64,000 bases of DNA, taken from the NCBI GenBank assembly GCA_024760905.1, contig CM045750.1:13676419-13740418 (forward strand), written 5' to 3'. The translations under genes and the position numbers were made by a program. Below the pieces are notes generated by a model that ran no database searches, had not been told where the DNA came from, and was given only the letters and a program-made list of their open reading frames with translations. Below are positions 1 through 11,923 of this stretch, in pieces. The stretch's first letter is position 1. Every line of letters starts with the position of its first letter. This DNA comes from Plotosus lineatus. Taxonomy: Eukaryota > Chordata > Actinopteri > Siluriformes > Plotosidae.

Positions 1-330
1 TGTTAATGATTGTGAGTGAGAAAAAGGTTTTCTGCGCATGCCTTCCAAACAGTTTGTTGGCATGTAGTAATTATTTTCATGAAGTCATTGCCTGACTTGT
101 GATGGTCGAAACACATCTGCGTTACTTGAATGGTGTTTTCCTTTGTCTTTCCCATTGTTTACGAGTGGATAAGAGAAATGGCCATTGTGTCACATGATAT
201 TTATACCCCAGGAAAACACGAAGTGATGAATTACTTGAATATCAAATGTTCCTACGTACTTTGACCAACTTTGTAAACTAAGGTAGAAATGACAGACATA
301 TTTCAATTACATTTATTTTCTAGGAATTGT
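1..330. other. AT-rich non-coding DNA
   Basis: No ORF of note, repeat family or RNA gene recognised; probably intronic. Confidence 0.4.
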
Positions 331-548
331 GAGGGGTGCCAATAATTGTGGAACAGGTGATTTTATGAAAAATAATTATTTCTTAGTCCGAGATTGTTTC
401 CCCCTTAAAATTGACTTGAGTTGAAGGTTAAACTTTTTTTTTTTACAATTTTAATTGTGAGACTAGCTTCTGCAATAAAAATATAATTTATTTCAAGGCT
501 TTTAATGCATTTTAACCTGGGGTGCCAATAAATATTGAGGACTGTGTA
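331..548. mobile_element. Tc1-like transposon end (solo IR/DR)
   Basis: A roughly 218-bp segment carries GGGTGCCAATAATTGTGG near its left side and GGGTGCCAATAAATATTGAG near its right side. This is the paired direct-repeat layout of a long Tc1-type inverted terminal repeat, where inner and outer transposase sites lie about 190 bp apart. The same family recurs reversed at 23040-23229 and in the element at 41270-42330. No transposase is attached here, so this is a terminal remnant. Confidence 0.7.
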
Positions 549-1164
549 TAATTAATTGGACTGAAATTTGGGAAATTTGAAGGACAATTAAACACCTTGA
601 ACTTATGTTCCTTAAAACATTCTAAAATATTTTTTTTGCAGTGTAGCAGAACACATTATCCTGCTAAAAGAGGCCGCTACCGTTAGAGGATACCGTTGCA
701 ATAAAGATGTGCACTTATTCTGCAACAGTTTTAAGGTTAGTGTAAAAATAACATTCGCATAAATGCCAGGACTCAATGTTTCCAGGTCATCAGACTAGAC
801 CACCACCTTCTATGAATCCGTTGTCTATTTCCCGAGGTGTAACCGATCACCTTCCTCTGCACACCACACCTTTTAAATAGGCTTTATCAATCCTCAGGAA
901 CACAGTAAAATTAGGCCTATGACAAATTTTAAATTTTGAATAGTTGCAGAAATTTTGTCAAAGAATATTCATTATCATTTGGCAAAAAAAAAAATCATAA
1001 AAGTGTTATGAATGTGGCTTGTAAGGTAGGGCAGCAAGAAAAAAGCCACTTCTCAAGAAAGACTGAATCAACTCTCAGCTGATGTTTTCCAAAATGCAAC
1101 AACTATGATTTGAAAGAAAACCAATATAATTTACAATCTAAAGAAGATCACATCTACAGTAAAT
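549..1164. other. Non-coding stretch, nothing recognised
   Basis: AT-rich sequence with short A and T runs. No repeat family or coding signal identified. Confidence 0.4.
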
Positions 1165-1380
1165 CCTGGGCGTGGTGGTGTACTGTTGTGGGAGTGTTTC
1201 TCTGCAGCAAGAACAGAGATGTTGTCGAGATAAAGAAAAAATATGACTGAAATAGCTGAAATACTGACTAATTGTTGGGAGAAGCATCTGCCTCATTGAC
1301 AAGTGGAGAAGGTTCACCTTCCGACATGACAGTGACCCAAAGAAAGTGGACCCCATGTTGGTTGAAGAAAAAAATAAAAG
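1165..1380 (+). pseudogene. Tc1-type transposase fragment
   Basis: Two pieces of a Tc1 transposase catalytic domain can be read. One reads GRGGVLLWECFSAARTE, resembling the usual GGGSVMVWGCFSA block. About 100 bp later comes RRFTFRHDSDPKKV, resembling the [11 protein letters not shown] block that holds the second catalytic aspartate. The pieces are separated by stops and frame changes, and neither end of the protein is present. It is dead transposon sequence; the family is inferred from motif recall. Confidence 0.6.
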
Positions 1381-1780
1381 GTTATATATTTATACATACA
1401 CACGCCTCGATCTAACACACGACAGGGGTGTACCGGTCCGACTTTGCCGACTGTTTAGTAACATTTATCATGAACAGATTTGTCTAAAGTAACAATTTAA
1501 TTACTAAAAGATTAGAAAAAAATGCTATGTATGTAAATACAACCATATTAACCAATGTAAATGTAAATCAACTGCACAAAATGGGTGAAATAACAAGGGA
1601 AAGTGTGTGTGTGTGTAGTGCTGACTGCGGTAAGCAAACTAACACACTGATGCATGCGCCAACTACCGTCTGCACTTTTCAAATAACTTGTGTCTGCACT
1701 TGCCAACCACTAAGCCAGCCTGGAAAATTTGGCCACTCCAGACTTTGTACGCAGCTTCCAATATCTGTTAAACTGTAAAA

Positions 1781-1781
<1 letters not shown>
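1381..1781. other. Non-coding stretch, nothing recognised
   Basis: An 83-codon ORF (1527-1778) shows no recognisable domain and is probably chance. Confidence 0.4.

Positions 1782-1850
<69 letters not shown>
1782..1850. repeat. (CA)n microsatellite
   Basis: About 34 uninterrupted CA units. Confidence 0.97.
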
Positions 1851-1852
<2 letters not shown>

Positions 1853-2075
1853 ACAGTCCTTAAAAACTCAGAGAAATTTCTGTATACTTGTTGCTTGGGG
1901 TTAGAAGTATACCCTGTTGGTTTATTGATGATAGTACTCAAGCAATTCAGAAAATGATGAGTTATCAATTTCTCAAGTGCCCAAATACCATCATCAATAA
2001 AGAATAAAAATTATGTTGAAAACTATGGTCTCGAAATTTTAAATTACTCCCAGTGTGTGTTTACACAGTGTATGT

Positions 2076-2198
<123 letters not shown>

Positions 2199-2639
2199 CA
2201 GTCGGCCCTCTACTTACGAAATTAATCCGTTCCAGTGGCCTTCTAGAGAACCCTCACCCCCACCCCACCATCCATCACGAGGTCCTTAAATATGGCGGTT
2301 GCTTTTTCCGAAATAATCGCCTCCGCCACTGTATCTCTGATCACTCTCAAAAAACTCACGAGCCAACAGTCCTGTTCAACTCTCCTTCACACGTGTGACA
2401 AACAGGAAGTGTGGGTACAGTTCAACTCCCTCCTGGCTAATGGGAGGCCAGCGGGGCGGAATGTTGGGAGACAGCCAATGAGAGAGCAACTCGTGCATTG
2501 TTTGAATTTTTGAATGACGCGTTTGGCGCTTTCCGTAAGAAGAGGTTGTTTCGTATACAGATGGTGAAAATTTAGGAAAATGTTTTTCGTAACCTGGATT
2601 TTTCGTATTCAGAGGTTTTCGTAAGTAGAGGGCCGACTG
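2199..2639. mobile_element. Tigger/pogo-like MITE (CAGTCGGCCCTC ends)
   Basis: The inverted termini are CAGTCGGCCCTCTACTTACG on the left and its reverse complement ending at 2639. Internally it holds CCAATGAGAGAGCAACTC and a GGGAGGCCAGCGGGGCGG segment also found in the elements at 5173, 23239, 52370 and 54528. No coding capacity remains. It appears to be a deletion derivative of the right part of the 23239-24291 element. Assignment to pogo/Tigger rests on the terminal sequence and on transposase relics in that relative. Confidence 0.8.
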
Positions 2640-2651
2640 TGTGTGTGTGTG

Positions 2652-2736
<85 letters not shown>
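2640..2736. repeat. (TG)n(TA)n compound microsatellite
   Basis: Short TG run then about 40 TA units, mirroring the array at 2078-2198 across the MITE. Confidence 0.95.
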
Positions 2737-2738
<2 letters not shown>

Positions 2739-3269
2739 GGGTATAAAAAGGAGTCAGAGTGCATTCAACAGAAACTTTTTGTTTCCAAGTACATCAACAT
2801 TCCTTATGATGATGTATAAAGACCTGCGATGGTCTGCAAGCTCTACTACGCACTAATATGATTTCCTCATTCTATCATGACTGTCATCAAATCATAATAC
2901 ATCATAATAAACAGTACAATCATCACATATCCATCAAGGTCATTATGATTCAATCCCACATGCCCCCCATACACCTCATGATTCTCTCAAATTGTGTAGA
3001 TTGCAGACATTGTGTCCCAGTGTAAACCCAGGGTAAATATATATATATAACTTTCTTGAAGCACCGAGTTGGCTAATGTTTTCATGAATCATTTTCACAG
3101 ATGCACAGTAAAATGATACAACAGTCAATATAGTATTGTGAAATGATGGGTATGAGTTTTAGGCATTGTAAGACCATTGAAGGAAATGGGTTTTTAGAAA
3201 GGCATAATTGTCATATGCAGGGGGGAATCCAGGAAAAGGATGCTAGCTGCACTTACTTCAGTCATTTGC
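2737..3269. other. Non-coding stretch, nothing recognised
   Basis: CATCATAAT-like simple sequence near 2870-2950; otherwise unremarkable. Confidence 0.4.
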
Positions 3270-3545
3270 CAAAGTGTTTAATCACATTCGGGTCACAGGG
3301 AGGCTAAAAACTGTCTGAAAGTGGGCAATGGTGGGGTACACTGTTTACAGCTCTTCAAACCATTACTGGGCCAATACACACAGACATTCACAATCATGCT
3401 CACATCTAAGGGGAATCTGTTAAAGACAGTTCACCCAATTGGATGTCTTTTTGGGTGTAGAAGGAAAGAAGAGTACCTGGAAGAAACCCAAACAAGCCTG
3501 GGTAGAACTCCACACAGAAACATCCTTGTAGAGCCCTGGATCACG
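3270..3545 (-). mobile_element. Degenerate tRNA-derived SINE, family 2 (minus)
   Basis: On the minus strand it ends in GTGACCCGAATGTGATTAA, the gain-of-tail segment of the teleost SINE type also seen at 16985, 32880 and 38911. Landmarks are CAGGGAGGCT, GGGCCAATACACACAGACA and GGAAGAAACCCAAACAAGC in the plus sequence. Highly diverged; the tRNA-like head is poorly preserved. Confidence 0.55.
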
Positions 3546-3710
3546 TGAGCAAAAAAGTACAAATTTTTATTTGAGTTAATTCAATAAATTCTATATTTTC
3601 AGAAGTAATCCGTTGAATTTGAGGTGGATTATCTGTTTTCACAGTCTTCGATACAAATTTCGGACATGCTTGAAAATCGGTGTGAAACTAGGATATGACA
3701 ATTCCAGTTC

Positions 3711-4022
3711 ACGCAGTGGTGGTCTAGTGGTATAGGGCGCTGGCTCGCTGATCCTAGTGTTGGGGGTTCGAGTCCCACTCTCCACAAGGTTGTCACTGTC
3801 CCCCCCGGTACAGTTAACTGGGTTATCAAAGGCCGGCCATGTCTGTCATTGTCTATGGTGTGAGGTTCATGTAAAAGAACCATTGCTGACTTTCGACAAG
3901 AGTAGCTGCAAAGCCGTCAGCGTGTTTCCGCCCTGCGATGGCCTGGCGAGCTGTCCAGGGTGTACTCCGCCCTTGCCCAGAGTTGGCTGGTTTAGGATTA
4001 ACGGTTACAGAAAATGACCTGA
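3711..4022 (+). mobile_element. SINE-A, tail type B, with target duplication
   Basis: A full tRNA-derived SINE. An A box (TGGTCTAGTGG) and B box (GGTTCGAGTCC) lie in the first 80 bases. They are followed by the family body (AACTGGGTTATCAAAGGCCG, then the short hairpins) and tail B (GCGATGGCCTGGCGAGCTG to GGTTACAGAAAATGA). A 13-bp perfect target duplication, ACAATTCCAGTTC, flanks it at 3698-3710 and 4023-4035. The end of tail B is shortened. Confidence 0.93.
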
Positions 4023-4406
4023 ACAATTCCAGTTCGTATTATTAGATGCTATCAGGGCTTTCAAATTAAGCCGGCGGGAATTCCGGCTCCTGAAGTCTGC
4101 CTCTATTTTCACTGTTGCTTTTGTAACAAAAAAAAAATCTGAATAGTTCCTACAATGTACCCGTTATCAGATAATCCTTGTGTGAGATGGTAAAAACATA
4201 ACATTAAATCTCAATATAAAACGTTCAGGTATCAGTGTACTTACTACTCAAACTGCCTTTCACACCAGACTGAGCAGCAAGCACCTCAGATCTGTCCCAA
4301 CTGGCTTTAAAGAGAGCTCCACCATTCTGTGCTAAGATCTCTGGCCGATTTTTTGGGCACTTTCTTATTAGAGGTTACGCATGGGAAATATATATCGGCT
4401 TTGCAG

Positions 4407-5172
<766 letters not shown>

Positions 5173-5468
5173 CAGTGGTACCTCACTTTACGAAATTAAT
5201 CCGTTCCAAAAGTGGTTTCGTAACCTGATTTTTTCGTAAGTTGAGTAGCATTTTACATATAAAAGTCCTGATTCGTTCCAAGGCCCCCCCAATACTACCC
5301 CCTAAACCCTTTAAAAATGATAAAAGTACACCTTTTAAGGCCTCCTTCTGCTTCAATATTGTACAAATGGTAGACAGGTTTGGCCGTATTCCTTTGTGAT
5401 ATCACTCAACCGCATGCAATGAGCTCGCTTCTTCTTTTCGCACCGGGAATCACTTTCACCGGGTGCGC

Positions 5469-5537
<69 letters not shown>

Positions 5538-5942
5538 GACCATGTCTTCTTAGCAGAGTTATAATCTTACAAATGTTTATGCCAGGTTAAAAGCCTGAGC
5601 CAAAAAATAAAGTTGCAATGAGCACACTCGAAAAACCTCACGAAACAGTAACTCTGTACTTTACGCGCGTTAGAACTCCGTGACGAACAATGGGTCGAAG
5701 GCACATGAAAAGCATCATGGGTATTATGGAGATGCAGCTCCATAATAGCCAATGGGAGGCCAGTGGGGCGGGTGTTGGGAGATTACGCGAGTTGCTCACC
5801 CATTGGCTTTGTTTGAATTTTTGAGATGGCGCATTTCGTAACGTGAATGTTTTTAGTATCCAGAGACAGAAATTTTAGGTAAATACATTTTGTAACTTGG
5901 ATTTTTCGTTTGTTGGGCCTTTCGTAAGGTGAGATACCACTA
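5173..5942. mobile_element. Tigger/pogo-like element (CAGTGGTACCTC ends)
   Basis: The left terminus CAGTGGTACCTCACTTTACG pairs with the right terminus CGTAAGGTGAGATACCAC, and TA dinucleotides flank both sides. The related locus at 54340 shows the uninterrupted sequence, so TA duplication is supported directly. Around 5430-5460, on the minus strand, a degraded AAAGTGATTCCCGGTG segment corresponds to the transposase N terminus seen more clearly at 23870-23950. A TG array of about 34 units has grown inside. Confidence 0.85.
5468..5537. repeat. (TG)n microsatellite
   Basis: About 34 TG units inside the Tigger-like element. Confidence 0.96.
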
Positions 5943-6120
5943 TATACAGAAAAAAATAATAAAAAAGTAATAAAATAATTGGATTTGTTTTATTGACATC
6001 TTAAGGGTAGGTTTAATACAATACATAAGCTAAATGAGCAAAATTCATGCACAGCCAACGCAGGGTCACATATGTCTGTCAATTTATCATAATGGATTCT
6101 CAATTCAGGGTTGCCTTCTG
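5943..6120 (+). repeat. Dispersed repeat copy 1, right part
   Basis: Resumes the 53925-54500 similarity after the inserted element. Shared words include GGATTTGTTTTATT and ATAATGGATTCTCAATTCAG (copy 2: ACAATGGATTCTCAATTCAG). Confidence 0.7.
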
Positions 6121-6183
6121 TATTATATTAAGTTGGAGCGTTAATTGCTACAAAAAAAAAACTATTTAAAAGCCCTGTTAGTT

Positions 6184-6281
6184 CCTTTTCTGTAACCGCT
6201 TAATCCTAATTCGAGTTGCAGGGAGGCTGGCGCCCATCCCAACCGACTCTGGGCAATGGCAGGGTACACCCGGGACAGTTA
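6184..6281 (-). mobile_element. SINE tail B fragment (minus)
   Basis: Reverse complement of tail B, from CTGTAACCGCTTAATCCTAA through GGGAGGCTGGCGCCCATCCC. The head and body are missing, as in a 5'-truncated insertion. Confidence 0.8.
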
Positions 6282-6394
6282 GATATTCAAACATATTCAA
6301 AGATTCCCTGAAATATTTTCCTGTAAGTAAAATCGAGCCAATCAATATGACTGTCAACTTTTTAGCACATGCCAAGTTGAACCAATCAACACGA

Positions 6395-6850
6395 ACATAA
6401 ACAAAAGCACATGGCCAGGAACCTGCTTAAATTTATGAAGTTAGTGAGCAGGAGAATCGGGTGAAAAATACTCGTCATCACTTTCTGATAGGTCCATATC
6501 TGGCTCATCGCTCCATTCATTCAGAGCATCCCATAGTTTTGCTCTAGCAGTTTCTGATGGTTCATCAGTTGTTGGACATTTACCAAGAGAACTCAGCAAA
6601 ATATTTTCCTGTTTTTTAAAGCTCGGCGGAACAATCACGTGTTGTTACTGATTGAACATTGTAGACATTCCCCAGTGGCAGGGGGGTCTTGAATACCATG
6701 TAAACTCACTTTACATGCACTGAACGCCTCATTTTACGATTACAATTTTGCTCCCAGTACACATGAGCGGTTATTAGCCATAAGATAAAAAAAAAAAAAA
6801 AACACCGGCCACTTATTAGAGCAGGGCGCTTATTACGTCGAATACAGTAA
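6395..6850 (-). mobile_element. Possible pogo-like element relic
   Basis: The minus ORF at 6441-6638 encodes an acidic C-terminal-looking peptide (WSDEPDMDLSESDDEYFS), of the sort that ends pogo/Tigger-type transposases. The right side reads CGCTTATTACGTCGAATACA next to TA, a plausible terminal repeat. The left terminus was not found, and the protein match is a general resemblance only. Confidence 0.35.
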
Positions 6851-7439
6851 ATTGTTAAGAGCAATTATTTCACAGCTCATGAATGAAATAGCATGAAACT
6901 CATTTCCATGTTTAACCAATAAATTCATGTTTACTACTATTCCAACTAAAACAACGGTCATCTAAAACTGACTTGATGCAAAAATGTGACAATTGCACTT
7001 GCCAGGCATGTAGAGACACAGGCATTTTTATCTATTTTATAAAATGACTAAAATATCCCATATCTTCTAATGTAGCTGTAATCAAAGAGGCATTGAGCAA
7101 AAGAGATTTCCCCCGGGAAATGTTATGCTTGGATGTCACTGCATTCATACTTTTGAGAAAATTCTCTCTCCTGTGTCTGTCTGGCAGAGAGATGAACAAA
7201 TTTGCACAGCGTCATGCAAACTGTGTTTATGCAACTAAAACAAAATTGAATTTACATCACTGTGTCCTCCATATCACGAGCGAACTGCTGATGTTATACG
7301 CAGAGCAAGGCTGGAGAGATGTATTTGCAAATGTTTTCAACATACGGTAGCACAAATACAGGGAAAACACATCAAAAGCCATCAAGGATTCAACTCCAGA
7401 AACTAACAGTAGACTAACACACGGCAGGAAAGTATGAAC
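6851..7439. other. Non-coding stretch
   Basis: An 85-codon ORF at 7093-7350 lacks recognisable domains and splice context; not called as a gene. Confidence 0.4.
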
Positions 7440-7650
7440 CTAACAGACAAAGTAAAATAAAAACTCAACTCGCTAAGCATCAACACTAAAGAGCAGAACA
7501 TGAACAGGCAGGATGAGACAAATACTGTATTAGCAAAAGTTAAAGTCAAACTTCCAGTGGTTAAGAACAGGGGGAAGAGGTACTGTATACTTAAAGCTAG
7601 ACTAAACTGAAGTAAACAAGCAAAGGGTCAAAATATATTGCAAGCAGAAT
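7440..7650 (+). repeat. Dispersed repeat pair, copy 1
   Basis: By eye this matches 12540-12790. Shared order: TAAGCAT, GAACATGA-CAG, GATGA, AAGAGGTAC, then CAAAGGGTCAA (copy 2: CAAAGAGTCAA) and CAAGCA. Class unknown; possibly part of a larger retroelement. Confidence 0.5.
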
Positions 7651-7652
7651 AT

Positions 7653-7921
7653 TGGGGGCAGCCATAGCCTACTGGTTAGAGAAGTGGCTTTGGGACCGAA
7701 ATGTCGATGGTGCGATTATGAACCAGCAGGAAAAATGTGTGGCAGTGGAGAAGTGAGCAGTTCCCTTCCTTCACATCAATGGCTGAATTGCCCTTGAGCA
7801 AAATATCGAACCCCCAACTGCTCTCCGTGTGCCCCACTGCGTGCACATTGTGTACATGCGTGTTCACGTTGGATGGGTAAAATGCAGAGGAAATAATTTC
7901 CCTTACGGGATTAATACAGTA
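7653..7921 (+). mobile_element. tRNA-derived SINE, family 3
   Basis: The head reads GGGGCAGCCATAGCCTACTG, followed by TTGCCCTTGAGCAAAATATC and AACCCCCAACTGCTCTCCGT. It ends AATGCAGAGGAAATAATTTC then CCTTACGGGATTAATACAGTA. This is the usual order of an otophysan tRNA-type SINE. Its last bases continue after the MITE at 7922-8385, so the MITE landed in its tail. Confidence 0.75.
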
Positions 7922-8385
7922 CAGGGATCCCTCAATTTCCACGGTTAATTGGGACCGAGATCCCCACGCGACCACCAAATTCCGCGTAGTTGGATCAACC
8001 CCCCCCCCACCCCCGACTGCCATATATGTACATGTATATAATTATCAATAAATACATATTAAACGCTATAAATGCTTAAAATAACAATTAAACATTCAAA
8101 ACTAATGCATAAGATGTAAATAAAATATAAATGCACATACAGAAGCGCGCGCACACACACACCTCATAAAAATGTAAGTAGTTTTGATAGGGGGTTTTGG
8201 GTTGTTTTTTTGTTTGACTTTTTTTGCATAATTGGCTTTGTTTTGCTGCATTTTCCTTAACTTTCGCCCCTATTCTTCCTTAATTTTCTTATTTTTTTAA
8301 TTCAATGACTATTTAAAAAAAAAAAAAAAAATCACGATGCATTGAAGCCACATGGATTGAAGCGCGAAGTAGCGAGGGATCCCTG
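7922..8385. mobile_element. Tigger/pogo-like MITE (CAGGGATCCCTC ends)
   Basis: 464 bp with inverted ends CAGGGATCCCTCAATTTCC and GCGAAGTAGCGAGGGATCCC, flanked by TA at 7920-7921 and 8386-8387. The same element, carrying a SINE, lies at 61867-62720, and a truncated one at 28881-29015. No coding content. Confidence 0.88.
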
Positions 8386-8387
8386 TA

Positions 8388-9153
8388 TGTCAAAATAACA
8401 ATAATCATTTTAAAAACATCTCAAAAAGGTACAACAAAAAACACTGTCAAACATAAACAAACATACGGATTGAAAATCATAACAGCCATCAGAGAAATAC
8501 AGTGTGACACAGATGAGATTAATACTTCACAAACTGCAAGGGAAAAACGATCCTGAAAGAGTATCTGTGTAATTATGGTGACTGGGAACAGGTGTAATGG
8601 GATATTGTCTCGTGGTGTCCTATGTAAGATTATAATTTTTTTTATACAGTGGCAGGTTTTTGATGTTCTTCAAAGCTAGTCATGATTGGAAGTTTCTGTT
8701 CTGTAATGAGCATGTGATTGGGAATGGAGCTCAACTAACTGAACAGACAAATAGCTTTAGCATTTTTGAATGCAGGGCAGTATGATAGAGTAAACAAAAA
8801 TCTTGAGAACAATAGCACCCATCAGTACTTTAGATTTTTGTGTTCTGTAAATGTCAAGAACAGAAACAGTTGTTTGTGTCTCCATTTTCAAGAGTCAATT
8901 TGATGGCAGTAATCCTACAACCTCACCATTATGGTTTTGTTCAACAGAGGTTTGTTTCTTTGAGACAAAGCTAATGGGATGTAGTTATAGTTTATCTCCA
9001 TAGCATTGAGACAACACATCTCCTATCGGTGTGTCTAACGGTAACTGGTACCAGGTAACTTGTAGGACAAATATTTGGTTGGGTCAGAGTGTTTATTTAT
9101 GGGAGCAGCGGTGAACACTCATGAGGGTTTCAAAGGCTTCAGTTACTCTATGG
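8388..9153. other. Non-coding stretch, nothing recognised
   Basis: The first few bases complete the family 3 SINE tail; the rest shows no identified repeat. Confidence 0.4.
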
Positions 9154-9243
9154 CAGGGGTCGGGAACCTTTTTGACTCAGAGAGATAAAAATAAACACAT
9201 TTTAAAATCTAATCCTCTGAGATCCATATATAAAAAAAAAATC

Positions 9244-9326
<83 letters not shown>

Positions 9327-10164
9327 CATATAAATACTGAATACTACTAAATGGAAAAAGAAGACTAACAATTTTAGAGTAAAATAAGACTCTGAATTTA
9401 TTTTAAACAACATCGTTATAACGAAGTTATTTATTAATAAGAAAAGTACTTTTTACTATTAATGTGACGTCTGGTGCTGTATGGTTTTGCTGATGGCTGT
9501 AGTGTAGTTGATATGGGGTGAGGTTCAGCTTCATGCAGGCGTTTAGGCTTCCATCTGTTAAACGTGACCGCAGGTTGGTCTTGATGTTTTTCACGTGTGA
9601 GAAGGACTGCTCGCGTGCGCATGTGCAGCCAAACATGGTCAATACGACACGACTCATACGATGCAGTATTTGGTATGTGACAGGAAGTGCGTTCCAAGTT
9701 TTGGCAATCAGCTGGTCTGCGGGTTGAAGTTTATCCATGTCTGTCCATTTGTGTTTTGGCTTGCCTGCTCTGCTTGGCTTCATGCAAATGAGAGAATCAA
9801 AAATGAGGGAAATCTACCTCTTAACCCAAAAACAACTCGAGCAAGCTGTTGCATATAATCCAATAAAATTAGAGTTTCAAGGCATCGGACCCGCCCACAC
9901 ACTGGAGTACAGAAAGGATTGGCTCTCCGCTGCGCACCACAGCGACAAGTGGCATTGAAAATAGATTTATAGATTTAAATGCGTGAGATTTATTTATCTG
10001 TTTTTGTTTTATTTGATGCCTTTTTTCCTGTATTTTCATTTAAAGAACAGCGAAATTATGTATTAGTTATTCGGTTAATAAAGGCCACCTGATTTATCTG
10101 AGAGCCAGATGCAGTCATCAAAAGAGCCACATCTGGCTGGCGAGCCATAGGTTCCTGACCCCTG
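9154..10164 (-). mobile_element. hAT transposon, internally deleted
   Basis: The termini are CAGGGGTCGGGAACCT and AGGTTCCTGACCCCTG (15 of 16 matching when inverted). The element is flanked by perfect 8-bp duplications CTCTATGG at 9146-9153 and 10165-10172, the hallmark of hAT insertion. Inside is only the C-terminal part of a transposase on the minus strand, so it is a deletion derivative. A TA-CA-TA microsatellite sits at about 9247-9327. Confidence 0.95.
9427..9783 (-). pseudogene. hAT transposase C-terminal (dimerisation) fragment
   Basis: A 118-codon open frame reads LTMFGCTCAREQSFSHVKNI, then NLRSRLTDGSLNACMKLNLTP. This resembles the hAT C-terminal dimerisation block (FGS-Y-CE-FS--K-IK...RSRLTDE-L--C). 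Family proteins are usually 550-700 residues, so the BED finger and most of the RNase H-like domain are gone. It lies wholly inside the 9154-10164 element and ends near its left terminus. The start codon is arbitrary, because the original N terminus has been deleted. An intact frame here more likely reflects recent decay than function. Confidence 0.8.
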
Positions 10165-10172
10165 CTCTATGG

Positions 10173-10389
10173 TCTGTGACTCTGAACCCCAGACTCTGGG
10201 GTCTTTAGCAAAGTGATAAGTGGGCTTGTAACCGTTTTTAATGAACCCCTTGTATAAATTGAAGAAGCCTAGGAAGCTTTACAGATTATTGTTTGTCCCA
10301 GGCTGTGGCCAATACAGTACAGTTACACCTTTACGGTGTCTATGGCTGTAGCTTCTATAACTTAACCTAGAAACAATACCTTGGGTACA
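10173..10389. other. Non-coding
   Basis: Flank of the hAT element; nothing recognised. Confidence 0.3.
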
Positions 10390-10950
10390 TAAAATTCATA
10401 TTACTCATTTACAGTACCTTATCCAGACCAACTTACAGAAGTGCTTTAAAGTCTCTATCAGTGAATATATTCTTGTACTGGTTTGTTAGAACACAGACTA
10501 AGTATACAATCAGTCAAACTCAGATGGCAGGTGTTATGTGTATGGGTTTTGTAGGTGTGTGTGTATATACAGCATAATGCTTAATCGAAGTACTGCTGAA
10601 AAAGGTACGTTTTCAGCTGTTGTTTGAAGATACCCAGTGACTCAGCTGTCTGGATGTTCAGAGGAAGCTCATTCCACCACCTTGGAGCCAGAACAGAGAA
10701 GAGTTTAGATGCATTTTTCCCCTTGTCCCTTGGTAGAGGGAGGGATAAGTCTCACAGTGCTAGAGGATCTGAGAGAACGCGGTGCAGTGTGAGGTGTGAT
10801 AAGTGCTTTGAGGTAGGAAGGTGCAGGTCCATTTTTGGCTTAGTAGGCAAGCATTAGTGTTTCAAATCGAAAGCGAGCCACTACAGGAAGCCAGTGGAGA
10901 GATTGTAGCCATGGTGTGATGAGGGAAAATTTGTGAAGGTTGATTACTTC
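10390..10950 (+). repeat. Teleost dispersed repeat of uncertain class
   Basis: The segment from CAGCTGTTGTTTGAAGATA through AAGCTCATTCCACCACCTTG to CAGGAAGCCAGTGGAGAGAT resembles a repeat I recall as common in otophysan genomes. The contained 77-codon ORF is not a domain I can name. Class not assignable by eye. Confidence 0.45.
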
Positions 10951-11007
10951 ATTACTCTGTCTTGACAAAGTTGTTTGCTGATGAGTTCACAAAATATTGG
11001 TCCAAAG

Positions 11008-11200
11008 CAGGGGTGCTCAATCCTGCTCCTGGAGATCTACCTTCCACATGACTTTATCTCCAACCCTAATGTGGCCCATGTGACATGCAAGATCCAGTCA
11101 GGTCTTGATTAGATGATTGGATGGTTAGGTGGTCATGATTAGGGTTGGAGTGAATGTCTTCTGGAAGGTAGATCTCCAGGAGCAGGATTGAGCACCCCTG
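11008..11200. mobile_element. hAT MITE, near-perfect foldback
   Basis: 193 bp with long inverted ends: CAGGGGTGCTCAATCCTGCT on the left and its complement on the right. The inverted match extends through CTCCTGGAGATCTACCTTCC. Perfect 8-bp duplications GTCCAAAG occur at 11000-11007 and 11201-11208. No coding capacity. Confidence 0.95.
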
Positions 11201-11349
11201 GTCCAAAGAATAAAATAAGGTGTCTGTCACCCATGTAGTTGATAAGAAAGTGTATTGTGTAGACCATACTTTAACATAAATCATAGCTTGTTGCTCCTAA
11301 AGTGACGAGGTAAATTATTTGTAGAGTTGTAACACTAGGAAGGGGATTA

Positions 11350-11359
11350 AACCCCCCCC

Positions 11360-11390
<31 letters not shown>

Positions 11391-11394
11391 ACAC
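11350..11394. repeat. (C)n(CA)n simple repeat
   Basis: About 26 C residues followed by CA units. Confidence 0.95.
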
Positions 11395-11587
11395 AATTTT
11401 AGAAAGATTAAGACAACCCTCTAACTCCTTTCTTCGGGAAGACTTCAGAAAAGTCTTGGTATTCATAGAAAATAACAACCGGTGTAGGCCAGTATGGACG
11501 TTTCACTGATATCAAGAAAAGACAAGGATATGAGATAATAATGGAGACATCCTGGAGACCACACATTATGTCCAGAGGATGAATGGG

Positions 11588-11923
11588 TTATAGTACGTAT
11601 ACCATCCAGGGTACACCAAGAATGATGGGGTAGTTAAGTGAAAAGGTAAATTGAAGATTGACAATTTTTTGACGTAGAGCACCCACCCCAAGATTGACAA
11701 AGGTGTATACAGCGTTACTGTACCACCACCGGTGGGTACACTTCTGATGAATTCGACAGTGAGGTGGTATGACTATAGTCTCCATTCTCAGCAGTGTGGT
11801 GATCAATGAAGCATATAACTCCTCCTGAGTAGATGAGGACTGAAAGCAAAATGAATTCTCCTGGGATTTCAGCACTGACAGGAACCATAAAAGTCTTTCA
11901 ATAATAAAACATTTATGAGTCAC
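11588..11923 (-). pseudogene. Possible LTR-retrotransposon protease-region relic
   Basis: This 111-codon minus ORF contains LQFTFSLNYPIILGVPWM. It resembles the HPIILGLPWL motif just after the protease of Ty3/gypsy-type elements. Upstream residues are not clearly a protease and no active-site triad is visible. No LTR pair or other pol domain was found nearby. The call depends on one motif and is weak. Confidence 0.35.
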
